Source of the DNA: Chloroflexota bacterium
GTDB lineage: Bacteria > Chloroflexota > Dehalococcoidia > Lucifugimonadales > UBA3495
Assembly (NCBI GenBank): GCA_022561675.1
Contig: JADFQT010000029.1
Span: 1-14,059 of the forward strand
Reading direction: 5' to 3'
Length of the DNA stretch: 14,059 nucleotides
Part shown: in pieces, positions 1-7,877 of the stretch
Layout: each line of letters begins with the position of its first letter
Numbering within the stretch: position 1 is the first letter of the stretch
Made by a program: the position numbers and the translations under genes
Notes under the pieces: model-generated
What the model saw: only the letters and a program-made list of their open reading frames with translations
The model's database searches: none
What the model was told of the DNA's origin: nothing

Positions 1-779
1 TCGGGGTTCGAGAACATGCCATGGGCTCGGTAGCCAATGGCATGGCACTCCACGGCGGAGTGCTCCCTTATACGGCCACTTTCTTGATATTTGCCGACTA
101 TATGCGACCGGCGATTCGCCTGGGCGCGCTGATGGGGCTGCGGGTAGTCTACTTATTTACCCACGACTCGGTGGGGTTGGGGCAGGACGGTCCCACCCAC
201 CAACCCATTGAGCAGCTGCTGGGCCTGAGGGCGGTTCCGAATGTGGTGGTGTTGCGCCCGGCCGATGCCACCGAAACTGTCGAGGCCTGGAAGATTGCCG
301 TTGAACGCCGGGACGGGCCTTGCGTCCTGGCCCTGACCCGCCAAAACCTGCCGGTGTTAAACCGGTCCGAGCTGGCGCCGGCCAGCGGCGTGCGGCAGGG
401 CGGTTATCTGCTGTGGCAGGCGACCGAGGACCCAGAGGTTATTTTGATAGCGACCGGCTCGGAAGTACCCATCATCCTTGAGGCCGGCAAAACGCTTCAG
501 GAGAAGGGCATTTCCGCTCGGGTGGTTTCCATGCCCTCATGGGAGCTTTTTGACGACCAGCCGGAGGAATACCGCGAGTCGGTGCTGCCGGCTCGGGTCA
601 CCGCTCGGGTGTCTCTGGAGGCGGGTACTTCCCTGGGTTGGGAGCGGTATGTGGGGCCGCGAGGACAGGCTATTGGCGTGGACCACTTCGGCGCCTCAGC
701 GCCAATCGAGGTACTATACGAGAAGTTTGGTCTGACCTCGGAGCGGGTAGTTGAGGAAGCAACCAGGCTGCTGGTGTAG
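1..779 (+). CDS. tkt: Transketolase, C-terminal part (5' end outside window)
   Basis: Transketolase moves two-carbon ketol units between sugar phosphates in the cytoplasm (pentose phosphate pathway or Calvin cycle), using thiamine diphosphate. The frame is already open at base 3 and reads FGVREHAM then NGMALHGG, the conserved pyrimidine-domain segment. Next come THDSVGLGQDGPTHQP, which is the classical transketolase signature, and LRPADATE. The C-terminal domain shows LIATGSEV, the MPSWELFD motif and SLEAGTSLGWERYVG, and ends with FGASAP and LYEKFGLT. About 258 residues are present against roughly 650-670 for the whole enzyme, so the thiamine-binding N-terminal domain lies upstream of the window. 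Nothing looks broken in the visible part. The gene stops at TAG (777-779), and no clear terminator follows. Family certain; the tkt symbol is by family name only. Confidence 0.95.
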   Translation, partial: GVREHAMGSVANGMALHGGVLPYTATFLIFADYMRPAIRLGALMGLRVVYLFTHDSVGLGQDGPTHQPIEQLLGLRAVPNVVVLRPADATETVEAWKIAVERRDGPCVLALTRQNLPVLNRSELAPASGVRQGGYLLWQATEDPEVILIATGSEVPIILEAGKTLQEKGISARVVSMPSWELFDDQPEEYRESVLPARVTARVSLEAGTSLGWERYVGPRGQAIGVDHFGASAPIEVLYEKFGLTSERVVEEATRLLV

Positions 780-890
780 CTCTATGAATGGGCGGGTCGG
801 GTCTCCCACTAATCAGGCCTGCGCCGGGCGGTGCGGCGAGAAGCTCCCGTATCTACCAGGGTTCATCTCAAAGAATTGCGCGGGGGCTGC

Positions 891-2408
891 ATGCCGCCGG
901 TCCTGATCGTGGTTTTCGATGGGCTGCAACCAGCTCAAGTAGTTCCTCAGCTCATGCCGAATCTGGCTGGTTGGGCTGGCGAGGGAGTGACCTTCGCCAG
1001 GAACCATCCGGTCTTCCCCACCGTTACGCGCGCCAACGCCGCCAGCCTGGTCACCGGGAGCTACCCTGGTGTCCACGGATTGACTGCCAACAATATGGTC
1101 TTTCGCGAATACGATCCCTACCAGGCCATAGCGGTTCTGCATTCCAACCTGGGGGCTATCGCTGCAACCGGCGTTAAGATACTGCTGGCGCCTACGCTGG
1201 CCGACATTCTGTCCCAGCAAGGACGGGAGTATGTGGCCATTGGGGTGGGTACCAGCGGCAATGCCTATGTGCATAATCCCCTGGCGGCGCAGAGCGGCGG
1301 CGCGACCATCCATCCCGAGTTTGCCTTGCCGACCGACCTCCATGGCGAACTGCTGGAGCGGTTCGGTCCCTGGCCGGGGGAAACCCTTCCCAACACGCCC
1401 CGAATGGCTCATGCTGTGAGGATTCTGACCGAGTATATTCTGCCGGAACGAAATCCGGCCGTTGCCCTGATCTGGTCGTCAGAGCCGGATAAATCCCAGC
1501 ACGCTGCCGGCGTTGGCTCGGAGCTGTCGAACCAGGCCCTCGGGGAGGCCGACGGCCAGTTCGGCCGGATTTTGGATTGGTTAGAACAAGACGGGAGAAC
1601 CGACCATACCGACGTGATAGTCGTATCCGACCACGGCTATTCGACGATTACCGGGGTGATCGCGATGGAGGATCGGTTGCGGGAAGCCGGGTTCCCTCCG
1701 GGAAATGAGCCCGGTGGAGTGACCGTTGCACCCAATGGGGGATCCGCGCTGTTCTACGCTCACGACCGCGATCCGTCCACTTGCCAGCGGCTGGCGGAGT
1801 GGCTGATGAGCCAACCCTGGTGCGGCCCGGTCCTCGCTGGTCAAGCCGCCGGGTCCGCCGGGTCCACCGAGCCCCCCGTTTCCATAGAAGGCACCCTGCC
1901 CGCCTCGCTATGCGGCTGCGAAGGCCCCCGGGTTCCGGATATCGCCATGTCCTTCAAGTGGAACTCGGACCCGAATGATGCCGGGTTTCGGGGACAGATT
2001 AGCAGTACTGGAGGTCAACCCGGACAAGGCACCCACGGCTCCATGAGCCGGCATGAGCTGCGCAACGTCATGTTTGCCAGGGGGCCCAGCTTCAAAGCCG
2101 GGATTAGGGTGGAGACTCCGACGGGCAATATCGACCTCGCTCCCACGGTGCTCCACATTTTGGGTGGCAACGAAGCGGCTGGCGCTGTTGGCGCTGTTGG
2201 AATGAATGGCCGGGTGCTGCACGAGGCCCTGAAAGGTGGTGAGAATCCGCAGGGTATTGAAAATTCCGGGGAACCAGACTGGACCACGGAGCTGCACAAT
2301 GCCGAGCGGCGGGTAGGCAACCTGGTATACCGTCAACAGATACGGCTCTGTCGCGTGGGAGAAACCATCTATCTGGAGCAGGGCAGCAGCACTCTGGGAG
2401 AGCGGTAG
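891..2408 (+). CDS. Type I phosphodiesterase / nucleotide pyrophosphatase family hydrolase
   Basis: A 505-residue member of the alkaline phosphatase superfamily, metal-dependent esterases that cleave phosphomono- or phosphodiesters through a Thr or Ser nucleophile. Expected metal and catalytic positions are visible: VVFDG (Asp10), FPTVTRANAASLVTG (Thr46 the likely nucleophile, Asn49), HGLTANNM, SSEPDKSQH (Asp200, His204), VVSDHG (Asp247, His248) and GTHG (His382), then NIDLAPTVLHILG near the end. The order fits the nucleotide pyrophosphatase/phosphodiesterase branch more than PhoA. I chose the ATG at 891 because the frame from GTG 831 adds 20 residues with no family character. The upstream GGGGG is only a weak ribosome binding site. 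No signal peptide is obvious, so it is probably cytoplasmic. It lies 111 bp behind transketolase and could be co-transcribed. Substrate unknown: nucleotides, phosphonate or phospholipid esters are all possible. Confidence 0.85.
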   Translation: MPPVLIVVFDGLQPAQVVPQLMPNLAGWAGEGVTFARNHPVFPTVTRANAASLVTGSYPGVHGLTANNMVFREYDPYQAIAVLHSNLGAIAATGVKILLAPTLADILSQQGREYVAIGVGTSGNAYVHNPLAAQSGGATIHPEFALPTDLHGELLERFGPWPGETLPNTPRMAHAVRILTEYILPERNPAVALIWSSEPDKSQHAAGVGSELSNQALGEADGQFGRILDWLEQDGRTDHTDVIVVSDHGYSTITGVIAMEDRLREAGFPPGNEPGGVTVAPNGGSALFYAHDRDPSTCQRLAEWLMSQPWCGPVLAGQAAGSAGSTEPPVSIEGTLPASLCGCEGPRVPDIAMSFKWNSDPNDAGFRGQISSTGGQPGQGTHGSMSRHELRNVMFARGPSFKAGIRVETPTGNIDLAPTVLHILGGNEAAGAVGAVGMNGRVLHEALKGGENPQGIENSGEPDWTTELHNAERRVGNLVYRQQIRLCRVGETIYLEQGSSTLGER

Positions 2409-2454
2409 CTTGAGGAGTTCTCAACTGGGACCGGGCTAAGAATATATCCCAAAG

Positions 2455-2490
2455 TGTCAACCCGAGCGAAGCGAGAGGTCTAAAGCCTCT
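2455..2490. repeat. Intergenic repeat with GAGCGAAGCGAG core
   Basis: The stretch reads TGTCAACCCGAGCGAAGCGA and continues into a small inverted repeat, AGAGG (2474-2478) and CCTCT (2486-2490) with a 7-base loop. It resembles a dispersed intergenic repeat I recall from Chloroflexota and other genomes (TGTCATYCYGAGCGAAGCG type). Only one copy is visible here, so its repetitive nature is recalled and not shown by this window. Confidence 0.5.
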
Positions 2491-2529
2491 GGGCACATAC
2501 CCTTGTCAGCCCTAGCAATGGGAGACTAG

Positions 2530-2573
2530 AGGGGTGCGCTGACCCCTCCTAACCTCCCCTTAAAAAGGGGAGG
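2530..2573. repeat. Two adjacent hairpins, possible REP-like element or terminator
   Basis: First hairpin: AGGGGT (2530-2535) pairs with ACCCCT (2542-2547) around a 6-base loop. Second: CCTCCCCTT (2553-2561) pairs perfectly with AAGGGGAGG (2565-2573) around AAA. No T-run follows on the + strand, so it is not a standard terminator. It lies between the phosphodiesterase and the oxidoreductase, 42 bp before the latter's start, so it could also act as a processing or stability element. Confidence 0.5.
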
Positions 2574-2615
2574 GACCATTTAAAACCCTCGGACTGATTA
2601 ACACATGGAGGAATT

Positions 2616-3572
2616 ATGAGCGAAAGAAGAATCGGCATCGCCGCGTCCGGCCCCACCGCAAATGAAGTCTTGAATGATATCAAAAGGGCGGAAGAGTCGG
2701 GAATATCAGCGGCATGGCTGACCACCGGCGGCACCGGGTTGGACGGGCTGACCGTCTTTGCGGCGGCGGCGGCCCAGACCGAGAAAATTATGCTGGGCAC
2801 GTCGATTACCCCCACCTTTCCCAGACACCCGGTTGTGGTGGCCCAGCAGGTGCAGGTGCTGGACCAGCTGGCTCCCGGCCGCTTCCGCTTGGGGATAGGA
2901 CCCAGCCATCGGCCCACAATGCGGGCCATGTTTGGTATCGATATGAAGGATCCCCTGGGTCATTTGAGGGAATACATACAGGTCCTCAAGCAACTGCTGC
3001 ACCAAGGCACGGTGGACTTCGACGGAAGGTATTATCACGCTCACGGCAGCATTCCAGCGCCGGTGGCAGTGCCGGTTATGGCCTCCGCGCTGCGCTCCGG
3101 CTCCTTCGAGCTGTGCGGGGCCGAGGCCGATGGCGCCATCAGCTGGGTCTGTCCCAGCGCGTATCTGCGGGATGTGGCCCTGCCGGCCCTGCGGACCGGA
3201 GCGGACAAGGCCGGCCGGGAGGTTCCGCCGCTGATCGCTCACGCGCCGGTATGCGTGCATGAAAACCCGGAGGAGGTGCGCGTGGCGGTTCAGCAGCAGT
3301 TGGCCAACTACCCCAGGCTCCCCTTTTACCAGCAGATGTTCGAGGCGGCGGGCTTCCCGGAGGCGGCGGAGGAAACCTGGAGCGACGGCATGATCGCGGG
3401 GACGGTCCTGTCGGGCAGTGAAGAGCAGGTCAAGGCGGGATTACAAGGGCTGTTCGATCTGGGCGCCAGCGAAATTCTGGTGTCGCCGCTCCATGCCGGG
3501 CCAGACCGGGAGGCTTCTTTGGCGCGAACTTTGGGGCTGATAGCCCAGGTTTCCCGATCTCTAAACCCATAG
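2616..3572 (+). CDS. LLM-class (luciferase-like) flavin/F420-dependent oxidoreductase
   Basis: A 318-residue protein of the bacterial luciferase-like family, TIM-barrel enzymes using FMN or coenzyme F420 for hydride transfer or mono-oxygenation. Visible hallmarks are an opening strand IGIAASG, then RAEESGISAAWL, the strand MLGTSITPTFPRHPVVVAQQ (residues 59-78), and LDQLAPGRFRLGIGPSHRP (82-100), the typical segment after the third barrel strand. DPLGHLREYIQVLKQLL and FDGRYYH follow, as usual in the family. Near the C-terminus, TVLSGSEEQVKAGLQGLFDLGASEILVSP fits the closing strands. The start ATG is supported by GGAGG at 2607-2611, 4 bp upstream. Overall it looks nearest the F420-dependent subgroup, but cofactor and substrate cannot be settled by eye. 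It converges on the MmgE/PrpD gene with a 24-bp gap. Confidence 0.88.
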   Translation: MSERRIGIAASGPTANEVLNDIKRAEESGISAAWLTTGGTGLDGLTVFAAAAAQTEKIMLGTSITPTFPRHPVVVAQQVQVLDQLAPGRFRLGIGPSHRPTMRAMFGIDMKDPLGHLREYIQVLKQLLHQGTVDFDGRYYHAHGSIPAPVAVPVMASALRSGSFELCGAEADGAISWVCPSAYLRDVALPALRTGADKAGREVPPLIAHAPVCVHENPEEVRVAVQQQLANYPRLPFYQQMFEAAGFPEAAEETWSDGMIAGTVLSGSEEQVKAGLQGLFDLGASEILVSPLHAGPDREASLARTLGLIAQVSRSLNP

Positions 3573-3578
3573 GTGGGT

Positions 3579-3606
3579 GGCCGAGTAATTTTTGGGTTAT
3601 TCGGCC
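3579..3606. terminator. Hairpin at the convergent gene junction
   Basis: GGCCGAGTAA (3579-3588) pairs with TTATTCGGCC (3597-3606), 10 bp with one G-T pair and an 8-base loop. The element overlaps the stop codon of the minus-strand MmgE/PrpD gene and lies just past the + strand oxidoreductase stop. There is no T-run after the stem in either direction (the T-rich part is in the loop), so termination is plausible from its place but not proven by its form. Confidence 0.4.
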
Positions 3607-4979
3607 CGCAGGAGGCCGGCAACCTGGCTCACATCGGGCACATCTTCCAGAGAAGATAGTTGGGCCGCCAGTTCCTGAATAATTTCACTTTCCAGGACCA
3701 GAGAGGCGCAGTTCTCAAACTTGGCCAGAATGTCCGGCAAGGTCACTCCTCGCAGCGCTCCGGTGCGAGAGCGGCTGGCCCGTTGAACCAGGACCTGGCC
3801 ATCCCTCAAATGCACCGCCACCTCGTGATATCCTTCCATCCAGCTGGGCTGGCCTTCGTTACCCGGTATCCGCCGCATCTCAATCTTGGGTATCAGCGAC
3901 TGGGCGGCCGGGCGTCTGATCTGCGCTTCAGTAAAGGATTGCAGGCCAACCTGATGGTCCAGCAGGGCGGCGGCCAGACAGTATTGCATGCTGAATTTGC
4001 CTTCCAGGGCCGTAGTTGGCCTGGCGTGGATCAGGGAGCGAGGCGGGTCGAAATCCACCTGCACATCTATCTTTTCCACCTGTCCGGGGTCGATAACCTG
4101 GCGCGAAAGAAGCTCCAGGGTAGCGTCTAGCGCCAGGTGAGCGCTGCCGCAGCAAGGGTATTTCTTGACCTCGATGCCCGATTCGACCAGGTAGCATTTG
4201 CTGCCCAAGGTATCGAGCACCACCTCCGGGTGGAACCCCTGACCTCCGGAAAAGGCGCGCATAAACCCGAAGCGGCCTTCTAGGGCATCGCTGCTGGCGG
4301 TGAAGCCTTGCCTGACCAAACGGGCCGCCGTGACTCCGGAGCGAGCAGCCTCTCCGGCGTGGAAGGGCTTGGTCATGGTGCCGAAGTTTTGACGTAAACC
4401 GGCGGCCTGGGAGGCCGCCAGCGAGATGGCCATAGCGGTCTGCTCCCGGTCCAAGTCCAAGAGTCGGGAAGCCGCGGCCCCGGCTCCGATGGCGCCCAAA
4501 GGCCCGGTGGGGTGCCAGCCCAGGTCGTCGAAGTACTCCGGGCTCAGGCCTGCGCCCACGCTGCAGGCAACCTCAAATCCAACCAGATAGGCCAGCAGCA
4601 AATCCCGGCCGCTGGCTCCTGCTTCTTCGGCTAAAGCCAGGGAACCCGGCAACAGCACCGCTGTCGGGTGGGTCTTGGTAACCTCGGTAATGTCGTCATA
4701 ATCCAGAGCGTGGGCCATGGCCCCGTTGACCAGCGCCGCATAGGTAGTGCTGGTCTTGAAACCCCGGCCGATGACCGAAGCGGACGGCGTGCCGCCCTCA
4801 GCTCGCACGTAGTCGCAAAGCACATCGGCCAAAGGCTCCCGGGAACCGGCCAGCATGCAAGCCAGGCAGTCGATGATCGCGCCCTTGGCTGCCTGGACTG
4901 CCTCCGGCGGGAAATCCTCCAGACTGGCGGCTGCCAGGTATTCGGCGATGCCCTGGGTTACTCTCTTTTCGCTAGCCAC
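3597..4979 (-). CDS. MmgE/PrpD family protein
   Basis: A 460-residue protein of the MmgE/PrpD family, which includes 2-methylcitrate dehydratase (PrpD), cis-aconitate decarboxylase and many uncharacterised lyases or hydratases. Length is normal for the family. Characteristic segments are AIIDCLACMLAGS (34-46), NGAMAHALDYDD (85-96), HPTAVLLPGSLALAE, GWHPTGPLGAIGAGAAA (154-170), ASQAAGLRQNFGTMTKPFHAG (189-209), GRFGFM (235-240) and KKYPCCGSAH (272-281). The start is GTG at 4979, 6 bp behind the PAC2 gene's stop, with no clear ribosome binding site. Translational coupling to that gene is therefore likely. No prpB or prpC homologue is present nearby, so a methylcitrate-cycle role is not supported. 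Substrate unknown. Confidence 0.9.
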   Translation of the reverse strand: MASEKRVTQGIAEYLAAASLEDFPPEAVQAAKGAIIDCLACMLAGSREPLADVLCDYVRAEGGTPSASVIGRGFKTSTTYAALVNGAMAHALDYDDITEVTKTHPTAVLLPGSLALAEEAGASGRDLLLAYLVGFEVACSVGAGLSPEYFDDLGWHPTGPLGAIGAGAAASRLLDLDREQTAMAISLAASQAAGLRQNFGTMTKPFHAGEAARSGVTAARLVRQGFTASSDALEGRFGFMRAFSGGQGFHPEVVLDTLGSKCYLVESGIEVKKYPCCGSAHLALDATLELLSRQVIDPGQVEKIDVQVDFDPPRSLIHARPTTALEGKFSMQYCLAAALLDHQVGLQSFTEAQIRRPAAQSLIPKIEMRRIPGNEGQPSWMEGYHEVAVHLRDGQVLVQRASRSRTGALRGVTLPDILAKFENCASLVLESEIIQELAAQLSSLEDVPDVSQVAGLLRAE

Positions 4980-4985
4980 CGTGCG

Positions 4986-5936
4986 TCAGTCACGGTCCGA
5001 ACTGCCGGGCAAGTTGCGTAGAATATCCTCCAGGGTCTGGTCCAATGCCGGATCCAACTCCACCCGCTGTTCGAAGGGCGTGTAGCTGTATTCAGCCCGC
5101 ACCTGCTCGATAACCTGCCTAGCTTCCCGACTGGAATCGCTTAGCTTTTCCAGGTTGGTCTGCAGCTCCCGGGATTCGACGTCAGCCAGGCTCTTCAGCT
5201 CGTTGAGGTCGATGGTCAGGTCGAACATGGCGTTGAGCCGTCGCATGATGTCGTAGAAGGAACGGTGGTCCCTGGTGATCCCCAGCTGCTGGTTGTTGGA
5301 CGACAGCAGGGGATAGAGGGGAGCCATGGCGCCCAGCCGGAACATCTCGATGTCGGGGTACTCGAAGTGGGCCATGGAAACCAGTGCCATCCCAATAGTG
5401 GGACCCCTTCGGCCATCGCTGCCATAGCTGGAAAACTGCAGTCCGAACCGCTCCAGGTCCTCCTTCATGGTGGCCTTGCTATAGGCGCAGGTGATCCGGC
5501 GTTCCAGGTCGGGCGGAGCCGGACCGTTGACTCCCTCAACCGCTACGGTTTGCTTTATACCCAGTTCCTTGATCGCCTCAATAAATCCCTGAACGTAAAG
5601 GTCAAGACGGTACCAGGGTTCCTCTCCCAGGAAGATGATTAAACCGTTGCCCCCATCGAAGAAGTAATTCTCCCGGTGCATGGATTCCGAAGGCAGTCCC
5701 TCCTGGAAGGCCGCCACCGGCCGGAAGGCGTCGTGGGTGCCCGCCACTTGAAAGGGGTAACACATGGTCGACACCTGGGGGCCCAACTCACCAATCTTTT
5801 TGGCGCTCAGTTTCTCGATCAGGTATCTGGGGAGCCCGCTGGAAATTCTCCCTCCGTTGGACCACTGGCGCCGCCAACCGGCGATAAGGTAGTTGGCGGC
5901 AGGTTTCTGCTCAAATATTACTAGTTCATCAGCCAT
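4986..5936 (-). CDS. PAC2 family protein
   Basis: A 316-residue protein of the PAC2 family, named after a eukaryotic proteasome assembly chaperone and widespread in archaea and some bacteria with largely unknown roles. It shows the family's opening strand YLIAGWR (16-22), then SSGLPRYLIEKLSAKKIGEL (32-51), LIIFLGEEPWYRLDLY (99-114), a helix FIEAIKELGIKQTVAVEGV (118-136) and PTIGMALVSMAHFE (179-192). The C-terminal third (about 224-310) is helical and charged, a possible coiled coil. I start at ATG 5936 because AAGGAG lies 10 bp upstream on the minus strand (5947-5952). The frame itself extends 15 residues further without family character. It heads a two-gene unit with MmgE/PrpD. No proteasome genes are in view. 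Confidence 0.8.
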   Translation of the reverse strand: MADELVIFEQKPAANYLIAGWRRQWSNGGRISSGLPRYLIEKLSAKKIGELGPQVSTMCYPFQVAGTHDAFRPVAAFQEGLPSESMHRENYFFDGGNGLIIFLGEEPWYRLDLYVQGFIEAIKELGIKQTVAVEGVNGPAPPDLERRITCAYSKATMKEDLERFGLQFSSYGSDGRRGPTIGMALVSMAHFEYPDIEMFRLGAMAPLYPLLSSNNQQLGITRDHRSFYDIMRRLNAMFDLTIDLNELKSLADVESRELQTNLEKLSDSSREARQVIEQVRAEYSYTPFEQRVELDPALDQTLEDILRNLPGSSDRD

Positions 5937-6417
5937 TAGCCATCGTCTCCTTGCTTGGCTATCATAGCAGCAAAGATGCACTTCTGTGGAATTAGCTCTC
6001 CCCGTTTCGACATTTAACCGGCCTTTCCGCGGCCTTTTCAGAGTTCGGAATTCGGGAATTGGGAAGTTATTGGGTGAAACAAGTCTACGTGCATTGGTGG
6101 GTGTATGGCAAGGACCCGCAAGCCGGTGTATCAGGGTGCCGGTGTTTTAGCGTGAAAGCAATTTACCCGGTGCTGCAGTGGGGGATTATTGGGGGAATGG
6201 GTGAGCGGCGATGATTCGGCCCGGTCTCACCTCCCTCACAATAGTTATTTGAGACCCTCGGCCTGGCTTACTTCCCTTTACCTTAACTTGGCCCAATGGT
6301 ACCGTTTTATATATGAACCGGGACTTTCCGAGAGTAAAAATGCGGACATTAAGGAATCTCCTAACCTTTTGCTGTGATGGATGTTTTTAAGGATAAGGAA
6401 CAGAGAGCCGGCACTGG
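5937..6417. other. Divergent intergenic region before the sigma-factor gene
   Basis: These 481 bp separate the minus-strand PAC2 unit from the + strand sigma gene and must hold both promoters. I found no convincing gene; a 62-codon open frame starting at TTG 6189 has no recognisable features. Visible elements are a PAC2 -10 candidate (5961-5966), a duplicated GCCGGTGT within 6120-6150, and the AT-rich TTTTATATATGAA at about 6305-6317. With TTAACT at 6283-6288 and TTATAT at 6307-6312 (18-bp spacing), this last stretch is a weak sigma-70-like candidate about 105 bp before the sigma gene. None is firm. Confidence 0.4.
5961..5966 (-). promoter_or_regulatory. Candidate -10 box for the PAC2-MmgE/PrpD unit
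   Basis: On the minus strand the sequence reads TATGAT, five of six matches to the sigma-70 -10 consensus, 24 bp before the PAC2 start codon. The best upstream -35 is only TTCCAC at a 19-bp spacing, so the promoter is tentative. Confidence 0.35.
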
Positions 6418-6990
6418 ATGAAGCAGGTTTTGGAAGCGGAATATAACGAGGAAAGGGTCATCCGGGCCGCCCAAGCGGGTGACCGGGAAGCCTTCGCTTC
6501 GCTCTATGAGGCCCACGTGGACCGCGTTTACCATTATTTGCTCCGCCGAATGGGTCAGCCAGCCGATGCCGAGGATGTGACTGCCGAGGTATTTATACGG
6601 GCCATGAAGGCGCTGAAAAGCTTTGAGTTCCGGGGAGCTCCCTTCGTTGCTTGGCTTTTGCGCATCGCCCACAATACGGCGGTTAATCACATGAAGAAGC
6701 AGTCGCGGCGTCAGGAAGTGCCACTGCTCGACAATCTACCCGGCGTCAATGATCCCGCTGAACTGGCGCTGAATCAGGTCGCGTCGGAAGACGTTTCCAG
6801 GGCTATGCGGGGCTTGACTGCTCTGCAGCGGCAGGTGATTACCCTTAGATACATGGCCCAACTCTCCATTGCAGAAACGGCGGCTAAAATGGAGCGCACT
6901 GAGGGAGCGATCAAGTTTCTTCAGCACAGTGCGATAAGGGCCTTACAGCGAACTATGGGCCGCCAGGAGGCTAGTAACGTTGACGGATAG
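6418..6990 (+). CDS. RNA polymerase sigma factor, ECF type (sigma-70 family)
   Basis: A 190-residue ECF sigma factor that would direct RNA polymerase to a specific promoter set. Region 2 spans about 23-94: REAFASLYEAHVDRVYHYLL, then DAEDVTAEVFIRAMKAL (DAEDVT is the region 2.2 motif) and PFVAWLLRIAHNTAVNHMKK (regions 2.3-2.4). Region 4 spans about 127-177: LTALQRQVITLRYMAQLSIAE followed by the helix-turn-helix ETAAKMERTEGAIKFLQHSAI. There is no SnoaL-like or other C-terminal extension, and no region 3. The ATG at 6418 has only a weak purine-rich ribosome binding site. The 3' end overlaps the DUF5667-type gene by 11 bp, the usual arrangement of a sigma factor with its regulator. Identification is firm; the ECF subgroup and regulon are unknown. 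Confidence 0.95.
   Translation: MKQVLEAEYNEERVIRAAQAGDREAFASLYEAHVDRVYHYLLRRMGQPADAEDVTAEVFIRAMKALKSFEFRGAPFVAWLLRIAHNTAVNHMKKQSRRQEVPLLDNLPGVNDPAELALNQVASEDVSRAMRGLTALQRQVITLRYMAQLSIAETAAKMERTEGAIKFLQHSAIRALQRTMGRQEASNVDG
6965..6970 (+). promoter_or_regulatory. Ribosome binding site that sets the TTG start at 6980
   Basis: AGGAGG lies inside the end of the sigma gene, 9 bp before TTG 6980 and 21 bp before the next in-frame ATG (6992). The spacing favours TTG as the start and suggests translational coupling of the two genes. Confidence 0.7.
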
Positions 6991-7822
6991 AATGTACCTG
7001 GCATTTCAGCAATGCCTAGATATGTCGCGTCGAGGAGCTTCTTTAAAGGAGTGCTTGGACCAATTTCCCCAATACGCCGATGAGTTGGAACCGCTGCTGG
7101 TAGCGGCCACGGGTTCCGCGGAGAACTCCGGACCGGTCATGCCTGCGGAGATGCGCAGCCGCCTCCGCGGCTGGGTGCTTTCGGAGTGGGACCGTCAACA
7201 TCAGCCGCGACGCCCGCGCTGGAGTTTCAGTTTCTTCTCCCCTCGGTGGGCCATGGCCACCGCCGCAGCGGTAGTGATGGTGATGGTGCTGGCCGGTGGA
7301 GTGGGAACCGCCGCCGCTGCCCAGGACGCCATTCCCGGGACCACCCTCTATCCGGTAAAGCAACTGGAAGAGGAAGCTCGTCTCTGGATTACCCGCTCTC
7401 CCGAGGTAAAGGTGGCCCGGTACGGGGACCTGGTTCGGGAGCGGGCCCAAGAGCTGAGGATATTGGCCGGACGGGGCGATGCCGAAGCCACCTCCGTCGC
7501 CGTTAGCCGTATGGAGCGGCACATCAGAGATGTCAGCCTTCTTCTGGAGGACCAGGCGGCACCGGCTGAAAGCCTGCCAATGGCCAGCCTGGAGTTGGAG
7601 CTTCGGGCAACCGTTGAAGATGCCGTATTCGGCAAAAACGTCGCTGCCGGCCAGGTCCAGGATACCTTGCTGCAGGCCCCCGCCGACGCCTACCCTTGCC
7701 TGCGGCACACCGTTCGGGCGATCCAAGAGGCCAGGCAGCGGGTTCAAGATGCCGTTGGGCAACTCCGGGGTGGTTCTGCCTTTACCAACGGCGGTTTCCA
7801 GGGTCCCCTTTGCCCTAGGTAA
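6980..7822 (+). CDS. Membrane protein with DUF5667-like exported domain, putative anti-sigma factor
   Basis: A 280-residue single-pass membrane protein. Residues 1-45 hold a short motif, FQQCLDMSRRGASLKECLDQFP then ADELEPLL, which I recall at the N-terminus of many Chloroflexota proteins next to ECF sigma factors. A basic stretch (77-90) precedes one transmembrane helix (about 90-112, ATAAAVVMVMVLAGGVGTAAA). Outside the membrane, DAIPGTTLYPVKQLEEEARLW (116-136) and the helical LVRERAQELRILAGRGD fit DUF5667. No zinc-binding HxxxCxxC anti-sigma motif is present. By position (overlapping the sigma gene) and topology it is a likely anti-sigma or sensor partner, which is inference. Start is TTG, chosen for the AGGAGG 9 bp upstream. 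Two cysteines lie in the exported part (240, 278). Confidence 0.8.
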   Translation: MTDRMYLAFQQCLDMSRRGASLKECLDQFPQYADELEPLLVAATGSAENSGPVMPAEMRSRLRGWVLSEWDRQHQPRRPRWSFSFFSPRWAMATAAAVVMVMVLAGGVGTAAAAQDAIPGTTLYPVKQLEEEARLWITRSPEVKVARYGDLVRERAQELRILAGRGDAEATSVAVSRMERHIRDVSLLLEDQAAPAESLPMASLELELRATVEDAVFGKNVAAGQVQDTLLQAPADAYPCLRHTVRAIQEARQRVQDAVGQLRGGSAFTNGGFQGPLCPR

Positions 7823-7877
7823 CCAACTCGAAGTGCGAAGGCGATGTGTCAAAAGGTTCAAGACCGGGGTGTTCGCC

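Noticed and set aside
813..1412. 199-codon minus-strand open frame opposite the phosphodiesterase
   Set aside because: The + strand frame carries the complete metal and nucleophile motifs; the antisense frame has none.
3597..4979. Assignment as 2-methylcitrate dehydratase (prpD)
   Set aside because: The family is broad and no prpB/prpC or other methylcitrate-cycle gene is nearby.
6189..6377. 62-codon open frame in the divergent region before the sigma gene
   Set aside because: TTG start, no ribosome binding site and no recognisable protein character; the region must also hold promoters.
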